A DNA stretch of 17,972 nt from an uncultured Bacteroides sp. (GCA_905197435.1 CAJJYX010000054.1:1-17972); one strand, 5' to 3'; shown: positions 7,237 through 14,210, counted from the stretch's first letter. The notes: generated by a model not told the origin, from the sequence alone. Made by a program: numbers and translations.

Positions 7237-7244
7237 TACTTTTG
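7237..7244 (+). promoter_or_regulatory. -7 box of the wzi-rfbC-ugd operon
   Basis: TACTTTTG matches the Bacteroides -7 consensus TAnnTTTG. The start would be near 7249, giving a leader of about 80 bases before the first gene. No good TTTG lies 19-21 bases upstream; two tandem repeats occupy that place. The rest of the 310-base divergent gap (7020-7329) shows no other supported feature. Confidence 0.6.
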
Positions 7245-7329
7245 TATCGTTTAACTATGCTCATCAAGAATAGAAGGACAATTTCCATTGTAAAAGTATA
7301 CAAACCTAAACACTTAACGAAAGGCTATT

Positions 7330-8745
7330 ATGCGTATTATCTTCAGTTTGATGGTTTTCTTGTTCGTAGGAAAGAGTGTGATGCTGGCACAACAGTTGTC
7401 CTCATTCGTAGAATATGGAGCAACCCTGCATGCCGGTGACAACACTCCTCTTTGGCAGGTCAGTAACCAGCAAGGGCTCACTTCGCTCGATAACAGTACC
7501 TATATACGCGGAGGGGTATCCCATAAACACCGGCTTGGGAAATGGATGTTTGAAGAAGCGCTGGATTTGGTTGCAGCAGCAGGATTCACCACCTCCTTCA
7601 TTGTGCAGCAAGCTTACGTAGACATCCGCTATAAATGGTTTGGATTCTTTGCCGGCAGCAGGGAACGGAACTCCCCCTTGCTGAATCAGGAACTGAGCAG
7701 TGGCGGCATGACTTGGTCGGGCAGCGCAAGACCCATCCCGCAAGTACAGATAGGTATGCCCGAGTACGTGCAACTGCTTCCCCGTTTGGGCCTGAAAGGA
7801 GAAATCTCGTACGGATGGTTTACGGACAACAAATACCAGCGGGAGCAAGTCGGCAAAGGACATTGGTACACCAAGAGCATCAAATACCATCATAAGGAAG
7901 GATTCCTGCGTATCGGCATGCCCGAGGGAAAGTGGCAACTGGAACTTGGGATGACTCTCGACACCCAATTCGGAGGATACAAGATTGGAGGTGCCGAACC
8001 GGGGGATTTGGGCAACGGATGGAAGGACTACATACGCGTATTCTTTCCCGGTCACGGGCGTGAGGACGGGCCGGTGGGCGAACATCTGGCTTTCCAGGGC
8101 AATTTCCTGGGTAGCGAATACATCAAAATGACTTATCGCCATAAAGAAGGCTTCTCCATCAGCGCCTATCTGGACAATCATTTCGACGACTTCTCCGCTA
8201 TGGCAAAACTCAACGGATGGGACGGCCTGTGGGGTGTGGAATATAAATCCAACCGCAGGCAAGCCATCAGCGGAATCGTTATCGAATACCTCCAGACCAC
8301 CAACATGAGCGGCCCTCTGCACGGCTTGCAGAACTCCGTGGTGGGCAAGACCGGAGGGGCCGACAACTACTACAACAACGGTTACTATCCGGGGTGGGCG
8401 CACTGGGGCATGGCGATAGCCAATCCATTGATAGCATCGCCCATCTATAATGAAGATGGAGACATGAGTTTCAAGTACAACCGTGTCAAAGCCCTGCATC
8501 TGGGATGGAGCGGCGACATCGGCAGCGAGTGGAGATACGTCGCAAAACTGTCTTATAACAGAACTTGGGGAACTCCTCACCGTCCGATACCCGATATATT
8601 AGAAAATTTTTCTACTTTTGCATCGTTTTACTATACTCCCCGCAAATGGAAGGGCTGGTGTCTCAACGCATCCCTTGCACTGGACATGGGAGAGATATAT
8701 GGAGACAATTTAGGGTTTCAACTGAAAGTACATAAAACTTTTTAG
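7330..8745 (+). CDS. Capsule assembly Wzi-family outer membrane protein
   Basis: The 471-residue protein begins with a signal peptide (hydrophobic IIFSLMVFLFVG, probable cleavage near residue 20 at MLA-QQ). The rest has the alternating aromatic/polar pattern of an outer membrane beta-barrel and ends in Phe (KVHKTF), as outer membrane proteins often do. Family-like segments are SSFVEYGATLHAGDNTPLWQ after the signal peptide, FGFFAGSRERNSPLLNQELS and MTWSGSARPIPQVQIGMPEY. Wzi in Enterobacteria is a surface lectin that anchors group 1 capsule; Bacteroides members carry the same family name with function mostly untested. It is the first gene of a tight operon with rfbC (4-base gap) and ugd (3-base gap), which supports a role in surface polysaccharide. 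Confidence 0.85.
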   Translation: MRIIFSLMVFLFVGKSVMLAQQLSSFVEYGATLHAGDNTPLWQVSNQQGLTSLDNSTYIRGGVSHKHRLGKWMFEEALDLVAAAGFTTSFIVQQAYVDIRYKWFGFFAGSRERNSPLLNQELSSGGMTWSGSARPIPQVQIGMPEYVQLLPRLGLKGEISYGWFTDNKYQREQVGKGHWYTKSIKYHHKEGFLRIGMPEGKWQLELGMTLDTQFGGYKIGGAEPGDLGNGWKDYIRVFFPGHGREDGPVGEHLAFQGNFLGSEYIKMTYRHKEGFSISAYLDNHFDDFSAMAKLNGWDGLWGVEYKSNRRQAISGIVIEYLQTTNMSGPLHGLQNSVVGKTGGADNYYNNGYYPGWAHWGMAIANPLIASPIYNEDGDMSFKYNRVKALHLGWSGDIGSEWRYVAKLSYNRTWGTPHRPIPDILENFSTFASFYYTPRKWKGWCLNASLALDMGEIYGDNLGFQLKVHKTF

Positions 8746-8749
8746 GAAA

Positions 8750-9298
8750 ATGAATTACATACAAACAGAGATTGACGGTGTATGGCTGATTGAACCGAAA
8801 GTATTCCACGATGCCCGCGGATACTTTATGGAAGCATTTAAGGAAGAAGAATTCCGTACGCATGTCGGAGACGTTCACTTCATTCAAGACAATGAATCCA
8901 AGTCCTCTTTCGGTGTGTTGCGCGGCCTGCATTATCAGAAGGGTGATTGCAGCCAGGCCAAACTGGTACGTGTCATTAAAGGGAAGGTGCTGGACGTAGC
9001 CGTCGACTTGAGAAAATCTTCTCCCACTTTCGGAAAGTATGTCAGTGCGGAACTGAGTGAGGAGAACAAGCGCCAACTCTTCATTCCTCGTGGCTTTGCC
9101 CACGGCTTTCTGGTGCTGAGTGACGAGGCTGTCTTTACATATAAGGTAGACAACGCATACGCACCACAGTCCGAGGCATCCATCCGTTTTGATGACGAAA
9201 CCATCGGCATTGAATGGCCCGTTGCCACGGAACAGCTTTTATTATCGGATAAAGACGGACACGCCGTATCGTTCAAGGATGCGGTTTATTATGAATAA
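8750..9298 (+). CDS. rfbC: dTDP-4-dehydrorhamnose 3,5-epimerase
   Basis: RfbC/RmlC epimerises dTDP-4-dehydro-6-deoxy-D-glucose at C3 and C5, the third step to dTDP-L-rhamnose, in the cytoplasm. The 182-residue length is normal. The cupin core shows RGLHYQ with the catalytic base H61, K71 in the substrate pocket, the signature FIPRGFAHGFLVLSDEA, and Y131 in FTYKVDNAY as the probable acid. The ATG follows GGAAA with four bases after the previous stop, so it is translationally close to its neighbours. The partners rfbA, rfbB and rfbD, needed for the whole pathway, are not in the window and must be elsewhere. Confidence 0.96.
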   Translation: MNYIQTEIDGVWLIEPKVFHDARGYFMEAFKEEEFRTHVGDVHFIQDNESKSSFGVLRGLHYQKGDCSQAKLVRVIKGKVLDVAVDLRKSSPTFGKYVSAELSEENKRQLFIPRGFAHGFLVLSDEAVFTYKVDNAYAPQSEASIRFDDETIGIEWPVATEQLLLSDKDGHAVSFKDAVYYE

Positions 9299-9301
9299 GA
9301 T

Positions 9302-10615
9302 ATGAAAATAGCCATTGTCGGTACAGGATACGTAGGTCTGGTAACCGGAACCTGCTTTGCGGAAATCGGTGTCAACGTCATCTGCGTTGATACAAACAGT
9401 GAAAAGATAGAAGCACTGAACCAGGGGGTTATTCCAATCTATGAGAACGGATTGGAAGATATGGTGCACCGGAATACAAAGGCGGGACGTTTGCAATTCA
9501 CCACTTCTTTGGAAAGTTGTCTGGACGAAGCGGACGTCATATTCAGCGCTGTGGGAACTCCACCCGACGAAGACGGCAGTGCAGATCTGAGTTATGTGCT
9601 CGAAGTGGCACGTACCATCGGGCGCAACATGAAGAAATACGTTCTGGTAGTAACCAAGAGCACCGTTCCGGTGGGTACTGCCAAGAAAGTGCGCACAGCA
9701 ATTCAGGAAGAACTGGACAAGCGGGGAATACAGATAGAATTCGATGTTGCCTCCAACCCTGAGTTCCTGAAAGAAGGGAATGCCGTAGCAGACTTCATGA
9801 GTCCCGACCGAGTTGTGGTGGGTGTGGAATCCGAACGTGCAAAGGAACTGATGAGCAAGCTCTACAAACCATTCCTGCTGAACAACTTCCGTGTCATCTT
9901 TATGGACATCCCTTCTGCAGAAATGACAAAGTATGCAGCTAACTCCATGCTTGCCACCCGTATCAGTTTCATGAATGACATCGCCAATCTGTGTGAACTG
10001 GTGGGGGCTGATGTGAATATGGTGCGCAAAGGCATAGGTGCTGACAGTCGTATCGGAAACAAGTTCCTGTATCCGGGATGCGGTTATGGAGGTTCCTGTT
10101 TCCCCAAGGATGTGAAGGCTTTGATAAAAACAGCCGAAAAGCATGGTTACGAGATGCGTGTGTTGAAAGCCGTGGAAGAGGTAAATCAAAAACAGAAAGA
10201 TTTGTTGTTTCGGAAACTGTCCGGTTATTATGGAGGTGATTTGAAAGGTAGGATTGTAACTCTTTGGGGACTTGCTTTCAAGCCTGAGACGGATGATATG
10301 CGTGAAGCCACTTCACTGGTGATGATCCAGAAATTATTGGACGCAGGTTGTAAAGTCCGTGTTTACGACCCTGTAGCGATGGATGAATGTCGTCGCAGGG
10401 TAGGGGATGCGGTGGAATATGCTGTCGACATGTATGGTGCGGTGTTGGATTCAGATGCATTGTTGTTATTGACGGAATGGAAGCTGTTCCGTTTGCCTAG
10501 TTGGGGTGTGATAAAGAAAACAATGAATCATGCGGTGGTAATTGATGGGCGTAATATTTATGATGCACAGGAATTGGCCGGCTGGGGATTTGATTATCTA
10601 TGTATTGGGAAATAA
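9302..10615 (+). CDS. ugd: UDP-glucose 6-dehydrogenase
   Basis: Ugd oxidises UDP-glucose to UDP-glucuronate with two NAD+, supplying acidic sugar for capsule. The 437-residue protein has the N-terminal Rossmann motif GTGYVG (residues 7-12), the middle-domain helix SAEMTKYAANSMLATRISFMNDIANL, the active-site loop YPGCGYGGSCFPKD with catalytic Cys266, and the C-terminal UDP-binding domain (LWGLAFKPETDDMREATS). All key residues are present. The start is three bases after the rfbC stop. The last 400 bases read slightly more T-rich than the first part, which may hint at mosaic ancestry; I did not compute this. It is the last gene of the operon. Confidence 0.96.
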   Translation: MKIAIVGTGYVGLVTGTCFAEIGVNVICVDTNSEKIEALNQGVIPIYENGLEDMVHRNTKAGRLQFTTSLESCLDEADVIFSAVGTPPDEDGSADLSYVLEVARTIGRNMKKYVLVVTKSTVPVGTAKKVRTAIQEELDKRGIQIEFDVASNPEFLKEGNAVADFMSPDRVVVGVESERAKELMSKLYKPFLLNNFRVIFMDIPSAEMTKYAANSMLATRISFMNDIANLCELVGADVNMVRKGIGADSRIGNKFLYPGCGYGGSCFPKDVKALIKTAEKHGYEMRVLKAVEEVNQKQKDLLFRKLSGYYGGDLKGRIVTLWGLAFKPETDDMREATSLVMIQKLLDAGCKVRVYDPVAMDECRRRVGDAVEYAVDMYGAVLDSDALLLLTEWKLFRLPSWGVIKKTMNHAVVIDGRNIYDAQELAGWGFDYLCIGK

Positions 10616-11033
10616 TTAATTTTACAGCAAGTCATATAACTGTCATGGACAATGCTTGAAGAAATGTGATACCATGGATATGGTAAATGATAATAGCTAC
10701 GGGATAGTTATACGATTTATATTTTATCCATAGGGCGTAAGTTCTGTTTTTTGGTAAACATGATTTTGTAGAGAAAAGACATATTTTTTTATCTGTTAGT
10801 AACGGTGCTGACTGTAGGATATTTATTCTTTTTGTTTATATTAAATAGGTAGTTCCTTTTTATGACATAAGAAGCAGTATGTTGAATCTTGTTTAATTGT
10901 AGAACCGTTGCAAATACTTTTCCGGTGGCTTAGTCTTCAAAATCCATTTAAAATAATAAAAAGCGCTCATTCATAGGAATTTCCAGATAGAATTCGTTTC
11001 TTTGCGGTCAGAAACCATAAAATCATCTTTATT
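10616..11033. other. AT-rich gene-free gap after ugd
   Basis: This 418-base stretch is visibly AT-rich, with several T runs, and has no protein-like frame on either strand. A small perfect hairpin lies at 10670-10685 (TACCAT, loop GGAT, ATGGTA), 55 bases past the ugd stop. It lacks a T run and is only a weak terminator candidate. Near the right end TTTCTTTG (10997-11004) is one base off a -7 box and could start the following gene. The composition marks a boundary between the operon and accessory DNA. Confidence 0.6.
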
Positions 11034-11984
11034 ATGTCATCCCGCTTTGTAAACCCTTTCACGGATCTCGGCTTTAAGATAATCTTCGGACAGCCTGCCA
11101 GCAAGGATCTGCTGATAATCCTGCTTAACGAACTGCTGTCGGGTGAGCATCATATTGAAGACCTGACGTTTCTGGACAAGGAGGACCGTTCGGAGAATAT
11201 TCACGACAAGGGCATCATCTATGACCTTTACTGCCGTACCTCTACGGGCGAGTACATCATAGTGGAGATGCAGAATCGTTGGCATAGCCATTTCCTGGAC
11301 CGTACGCTCTATTATGTGTGCCGTGCGGTGAGCCGCCAGATGGAGAATCCGTCCTCTAAAGAGGTATGTGTTCCCGACACTCCGTTGGAGGGGGATTGCG
11401 GTCTGCTCAGGGAAGAAGAGGCTTCTTACGGTCTCCGTTACAGGCTTCCTGCTGTGTACGGCGTTTTCCTGATGAATTTCAAGGAGGATGGTCTGGAAAG
11501 CAAGTTCCGTACCGATACAGTGGTTTCCGACCGGGACAGCGGTCGTGTGGTGAACCGGAATTTCCGTCAGATTTATCTCCAGTTTCCTTATTTTACGAAG
11601 GAACTGGACGAATGTTCTACTTTATCCGATAAACTAATGTATGCACTGAAGAATATGAACAACTGGAACAGAATGCCCGATGCGCTGAAAGAACAGGTTT
11701 TCAGCCATCTTGACCGCCTTGCCGCCAAGGCTCACCTGTCTGAGGGTGACCGTATCGCTTATGATAAGGCGGTGGACCGTTATAACGTGAGCCGTATTGT
11801 GGAAAATGATATCCGTGAACAGGCTGTCGCGGAAGGAAAAGCAATAGGAAAAGCGGAAGGAGAGACGGAAGGACGTTTGAAGGGACGTTTGGAGATCGCC
11901 CGTAAACTGAAAGAGAACGGTTTTTCCATAGCGGATATTGTCCGGGTTGCCGGACTTTCAGCGGAAGAAATTGATAAGCTGTAA
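11034..11984 (+). CDS. Rpn-family recombination-promoting nuclease / PD-(D/E)XK transposase-like protein
   Basis: The 316-residue protein opens with the family signature RFVNPFTDLGFKIIFG. The PD-(D/E)XK nuclease core follows: D64 in GIIYDLYC and E78-x-Q80 in IIVEMQNR, the E-x-Q variant usual for this family. The segment HSHFLDRTLYYVCRAVSRQM comes next. The C-terminus has the typical Lys/Glu/Gly repeat (EGKAIGKAEGETEGRLKGRL), then a short helix pair (ENGFSIADIVRVAGLSAEEI). Related E. coli Rpn proteins raise RecA-independent recombination and cut DNA; true transposition is not shown for most members. No inverted repeats of a classical insertion sequence are evident at its edges. Relative to shorter members it has an insert at about 102-135. 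It stands alone in AT-rich DNA, convergent with the amidase. Confidence 0.88.
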   Translation: MSSRFVNPFTDLGFKIIFGQPASKDLLIILLNELLSGEHHIEDLTFLDKEDRSENIHDKGIIYDLYCRTSTGEYIIVEMQNRWHSHFLDRTLYYVCRAVSRQMENPSSKEVCVPDTPLEGDCGLLREEEASYGLRYRLPAVYGVFLMNFKEDGLESKFRTDTVVSDRDSGRVVNRNFRQIYLQFPYFTKELDECSTLSDKLMYALKNMNNWNRMPDALKEQVFSHLDRLAAKAHLSEGDRIAYDKAVDRYNVSRIVENDIREQAVAEGKAIGKAEGETEGRLKGRLEIARKLKENGFSIADIVRVAGLSAEEIDKL

Positions 11985-12027
11985 CGGTGTGCACGATTGA
12001 TTGTACTGCTAGGTGATTTGCTTCTGT

Positions 12028-12161
12028 TTTGTAGAAAGATGAATGGTGGGTAGGGTAAATTAGAATGATGTCAATGTCGGTTCTCTATAGGGCTATCGTA
12101 TACGATTAGTATGGTAGTCTGTAGATTGAGTAAATTTATTATTGTAAAACCTTTCTACAAA
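12028..12161. repeat. Spaced inverted repeat and central palindrome in convergent gap
   Basis: TTTGTAGAAAG (12028-12038) recurs as its exact reverse complement at 12151-12161. Between them lies the perfect 12-bp palindrome ATCGTATACGAT (12095-12106). The gap between the Rpn gene and the amidase gene (11985-12242) has no other supported gene. The arrangement could be a remnant of a mobile element end or a protein-binding site; chance is possible for the 11-bp arms. Confidence 0.4.
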
Positions 12162-12190
12162 GAAAAACAAATCATACGTAAGGGCATTCT

Positions 12191-12224
12191 CCATGCAGTT
12201 TCCCCCAAAGAAGAAACTGCATGG
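12191..12224. terminator. Perfect 12-bp hairpin downstream of the amidase
   Basis: CCATGCAGTTTC (12191-12202) and GAAACTGCATGG (12213-12224) are exact reverse complements around a 10-base loop. The hairpin lies 18 bases past the amidase stop and also downstream of the convergent Rpn gene. The plus-strand side is followed after nine bases by a T-rich stretch (CTTTCTTTATTATTT). It probably closes the six-gene minus-strand module. Confidence 0.6.
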
Positions 12225-12242
12225 TGATTGCCACTTTCTTTA

Positions 12243-12761
12243 TTATTTCTCCAAGTACCCGAACACCCCCTCCGCATCGAAACACGGACAAGCCTTCGGG
12301 ATACTTCCCGGCATATCCCTGTGTCCCCTTATCCGGACACCGGGAAAGATTTTCACCATCCGCATCAGCAACAAAATAAATTGTTCCGTCTGTTCCGGTG
12401 TCCGGGTATCTGTCGGACGTCCGTCCGCATCCAGACCGCCCTCATAACAGATACCTATGCTGCAACGGTTCCAGGGGCGGCAGTGTGCACCCACTTCCAG
12501 AAGCTTGCGGTGCTGGGTCACACTTCCGTCACGACGGATATAAAAATGATACCCCACCGTGCGGAAACCTCGCGTTTTGTGGTCACGGAGCAGTTGCTCG
12601 GCGGTGTAATCCCGGGTGGAGCGTGTGGCGCTGCAATGAATGACGATATATTTCACGGAAGCGGAGGATGCCATCATCGGGCCGTCCTCCTGAGTGAGGA
12701 GAGCACGTTCGTTCGGAATCTCTTCCTCACCGATTATCATAGGGAAAGTTTCTTGAATCAT
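12243..12761 (-). CDS. N-acetylmuramoyl-L-alanine amidase (type 2, T7-lysozyme-like)
   Basis: The enzyme cleaves the amide bond between muramic acid and the peptide stem of peptidoglycan. The zinc and catalytic residues of the T7-lysozyme type are present: H42 in VIHCSAT, the GYHFYIRRDG segment, H147 in RGHRD, and K156-x-C158 in KACPCF. No signal peptide is present, so an export route such as a holin or cell lysis is implied. The longest form has 172 residues. A start at 12677 (MMASSASVKYIVIHC, 144 residues) is preceded by AGGAGG eight bases upstream and would begin right at the domain, so it is a serious alternative. It is the last gene of the module, 60 bases after the smalltalk peptide. 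The family also appears beside capsule loci in Bacteroides. Confidence 0.9.
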   Translation of the reverse strand: MIQETFPMIIGEEEIPNERALLTQEDGPMMASSASVKYIVIHCSATRSTRDYTAEQLLRDHKTRGFRTVGYHFYIRRDGSVTQHRKLLEVGAHCRPWNRCSIGICYEGGLDADGRPTDTRTPEQTEQFILLLMRMVKIFPGVRIRGHRDMPGSIPKACPCFDAEGVFGYLEK

Positions 12762-12821
12762 GGTTGAATTGAAATAGGGAATTAAGAATTAAAAAGTGTC
12801 ATGCGATGGGTCAGGGGCTTT

Positions 12822-12932
12822 TTAAAAGAGAGTGGTGCAACTGGTTACGCCCAAGGCGGTGAGCGCTGCTATGGCAGCTTGGATAATGGCGTGCAGAATT
12901 TGCTTCCAGGTGATTTTCTTTGAATTGTTCAT
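12822..12932 (-). CDS. Smalltalk-family micro-protein
   Basis: This 36-residue peptide matches what I know of the Bacteroides smalltalk family: MNNSKKITWKQIL, a hydrophobic Ala/Ile/Leu-rich helix, and the end GVTSCTTLF. The frame extends upstream to an ATG at 13028, but the family start is the ATG at 12932. The basic N-terminus followed by about 18 hydrophobic residues and VTSC resembles a lipoprotein signal. If processed, only five residues would remain after the Cys. Otherwise it is a single-span membrane peptide. It lies between the HU-like gene and the amidase on the same strand, as seen in other Bacteroides genomes. Function is unknown; a holin-like role for the amidase is inference. Confidence 0.85.
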   Translation of the reverse strand: MNNSKKITWKQILHAIIQAAIAALTALGVTSCTTLF

Positions 12933-13032
12933 AGGAATATTTGTTTTAAAGGATTTGTTTTTTTCTGTCATTCCGGACAAAGACGAGGAATCTGTGGGCA
13001 TAAAAATGATTGCATTCAGATTCTTCACTTTG

Positions 13033-13119
13033 TTCAGAACAACAGTTTTATTTCAGAAAGGCAGATCTTTACAGAAATACAGGTCTACTTCAGAATAACC
13101 GTTTCATTTCAGAAAGACA
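13033..13119. repeat. Pair of 31-bp direct repeats built on TTCAGAA
   Basis: The unit at 13033-13063 recurs at 13089-13119 with 27 of 31 bases the same, at 56-base spacing. Each unit starts with TTCAGAA and contains a second copy after ATT; a further TTCAGAA lies near 13133. They fill the 218-base gap between the HU-like stop and the smalltalk start. On the transcribed minus strand the motif reads TTCTGAA. Confidence 0.7.
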
Positions 13120-13150
13120 AATACTATCAGACTTCAGAAGTCCGGAAAGT

Positions 13151-13645
13151 TCAGGCGTTTTCTTCCGTCTTGTCATCCGGTCCGGAAGCCTCTCCCGTCA
13201 AGTCCACAGTGTTTTTCCCCGCTTTCAGGGCTTTAACCACCAGCTTGGCGGCCTTTCGGGTAGGGACCAGGTTGAATACGCTGTCTTTCAGCAAGCTGAG
13301 GAAACGGGTTCCGGCTTTCCAGCGCACGTTCAGGTCTTCCACATGGATGGCGGGATTGTATGTTTCCAGTGATTCGGCTCCCATGCTGTTGATATGAATG
13401 GAGAAAGTGCCCAGATCGCCCATCTGGATGCGTTGTCCTGCCAGAAGCTGCTCCCGCATACAGTCCACCGCTTGGATCAGGACCGCCTGGATGTCGGCAC
13501 GGTTGTATTTGGAGCCGTGGGTCGAGATATGCTCGGCAAACTTGTCCAGTGTCATGATTTCTGAGTACTGGGCGTTGGCATAAGCCTTCTTGGGAGCATC
13601 CTGGTCACTGGGATTGGCACGGAGTGAGATACTGTAGTTGATCAT
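13151..13645 (-). CDS. HU-like DNA-binding protein
   Basis: The 164-residue protein is of the Bacteroides HU-like type, longer than classical HU (about 90). A short N-terminal extension (residues 1-30) precedes the HU fold at about 31-125. It shows the helices TLDKFAEHISTHGSKYNRADIQA and VDCMREQLLAGQRIQMGDLGTFSI, followed by the beta-arm region. The C-terminus is an acidic, disordered-looking tail (GEASGPDDKTEENA). Such proteins bend or coat DNA. It is preceded by a 370-base regulatory region with a -7 box, three phased repeats and a long inverted repeat, suggesting its own control. It is followed by the smalltalk gene in the same direction. Confidence 0.9.
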   Translation of the reverse strand: MINYSISLRANPSDQDAPKKAYANAQYSEIMTLDKFAEHISTHGSKYNRADIQAVLIQAVDCMREQLLAGQRIQMGDLGTFSIHINSMGAESLETYNPAIHVEDLNVRWKAGTRFLSLLKDSVFNLVPTRKAAKLVVKALKAGKNTVDLTGEASGPDDKTEENA

Positions 13646-13807
13646 CGTTTTTGTTTTTAAAGGGTTATTATTATCGGAAAAGTGTCAGGTAGGAGCAAGG
13701 CGCACACTGCTGCGGCATCCGGTGAAACTTGGGGCAAGATCCGCGGAATCTTGTACCAGGATTTTTGTAATCTTGTGCCGGGTTGCGGCTTCTTCCTTCT
13801 GACACTG

Positions 13808-13815
13808 CAAAGATA
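13808..13815 (-). promoter_or_regulatory. -7 box of the HU-like gene
   Basis: The minus strand reads TATCTTTG, a full TAnnTTTG match. The start would be near 13801, giving a leader of about 155 bases. No TTTG is found at the -33 place; phased GACCCC repeats lie just beyond it, which suggests an activator-dependent promoter. Confidence 0.55.
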
Positions 13816-13834
13816 ACCTCACGTCCGTGCGGCG

Positions 13835-13864
13835 TGACCCCTTCCGACCCCTTTTGACCCTTTG
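13835..13864. repeat. Three 10-bp phased repeats upstream of the HU-like gene promoter
   Basis: GACCCCTTCC, GACCCCTTTT and GACCCTTTGG follow one another with exact 10-base spacing, one helical turn, so all copies face the same side of the DNA. They occupy about -34 to -63 relative to the predicted start of the minus-strand promoter. This is typical of an activator or architectural protein site; the HU-like protein itself is one possible ligand. Confidence 0.65.
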
Positions 13865-13867
13865 GGG

Positions 13868-13995
13868 AGACTGTCCGGGAACTCGGTCAGCGCTTGCGTC
13901 ATGTGGTGACTTCAGGCGCGGATTTCACGGTTCCCTCTTTATTCTTTCCGCGTAATCCACGTCTCAGAGAGAGAGGAAGAGTTCTCGGACAGTCT
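13868..13995. repeat. Long spaced inverted repeat between DUF4248 and HU-like genes
   Basis: AGACTGTCCGGGAACTC (13868-13884) pairs with GAGTTCTCGGACAGTCT (13979-13995). Sixteen of 17 positions are complementary and the odd one is a G-U pair in plus-strand RNA. The loop is 94 bases. It occupies most of the gene-free 13646-14015 region together with the phased repeats. It may act as a cruciform, a transcript structure or a boundary element. Confidence 0.6.
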
Positions 13996-14015
13996 GTGGC
14001 AGATTTCAGGGGGAA

Positions 14016-14210
14016 TCACGGTTCTCCCAGGTGGAGGTAGACGAGTTGCAACTGGCGGCAGGTGAAGGATTTCTGGCAGGGATGGTATCCCGTGGCTTCC
14101 AGGGCGTGGAGTAACGGTGCGCACTGGGCGATCCAGCGCATCAGATGACGCACGGCTACTTTCGGCGTACTGTCCGGAAAATAGAGAAGGGCTGTTTCGG
14201 TCTTATTCAT
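14016..14210 (-). CDS. DUF4248 domain-containing protein
   Basis: The 64-residue product matches the DUF4248 family as I know it: MNKTETALLYFPDSTPKVAV, then a helical stretch with HLMRWI, a central ATGYHPCQKSFTCRQLQLVY and a C-terminal LGEP. The family is almost confined to Bacteroides and sits between the DUF3987 and HU-like genes in many genomes; its role is unknown. The fold looks helical and small, with no membrane segment or catalytic motif, and could be a DNA-binding adaptor. An overlapping frame at 13939-14124 is Pro/Arg-rich and not protein-like. The start ATG is followed at once by the conserved segment. Confidence 0.88.
   Translation of the reverse strand: MNKTETALLYFPDSTPKVAVRHLMRWIAQCAPLLHALEATGYHPCQKSFTCRQLQLVYLHLGEP

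Noticed and set aside
7058..7303. 81-codon minus-strand frame in the divergent gap
   Set aside because: It crosses the Wzi-operon promoter and its tandem repeats, with no recognisable domain.
7402..8580. 392-codon minus-strand frame opposite the Wzi-like gene
   Set aside because: It is antisense to a recognised beta-barrel gene with a signal peptide and has no domain or promoter of its own.
9242..10189. 315-codon minus-strand frame opposite ugd and the end of rfbC
   Set aside because: It is antisense to two enzymes whose active-site motifs are clear; the His/Phe/Cys-rich product is not protein-like.
11985..12242. Possible insertion-sequence end or att site
   Set aside because: The 11-bp arms and the palindrome are suggestive, but no target duplication, integrase, tRNA or matching left end could be found.
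12228..12767. 179-codon plus-strand frame opposite the amidase
   Set aside because: It is antisense to a protein with all zinc-ligand residues present.
13033..13140. Possible CRISPR array from the repeated TTCAGAA units
   Set aside because: Only two imperfect 31-bp copies with one 25-base spacer, no further regular units and no cas gene nearby.
13939..14124. 61-residue minus-strand frame overlapping DUF4248
   Set aside because: The Pro/Arg-rich sequence has no family resemblance, while the overlapping 64-residue frame matches DUF4248.
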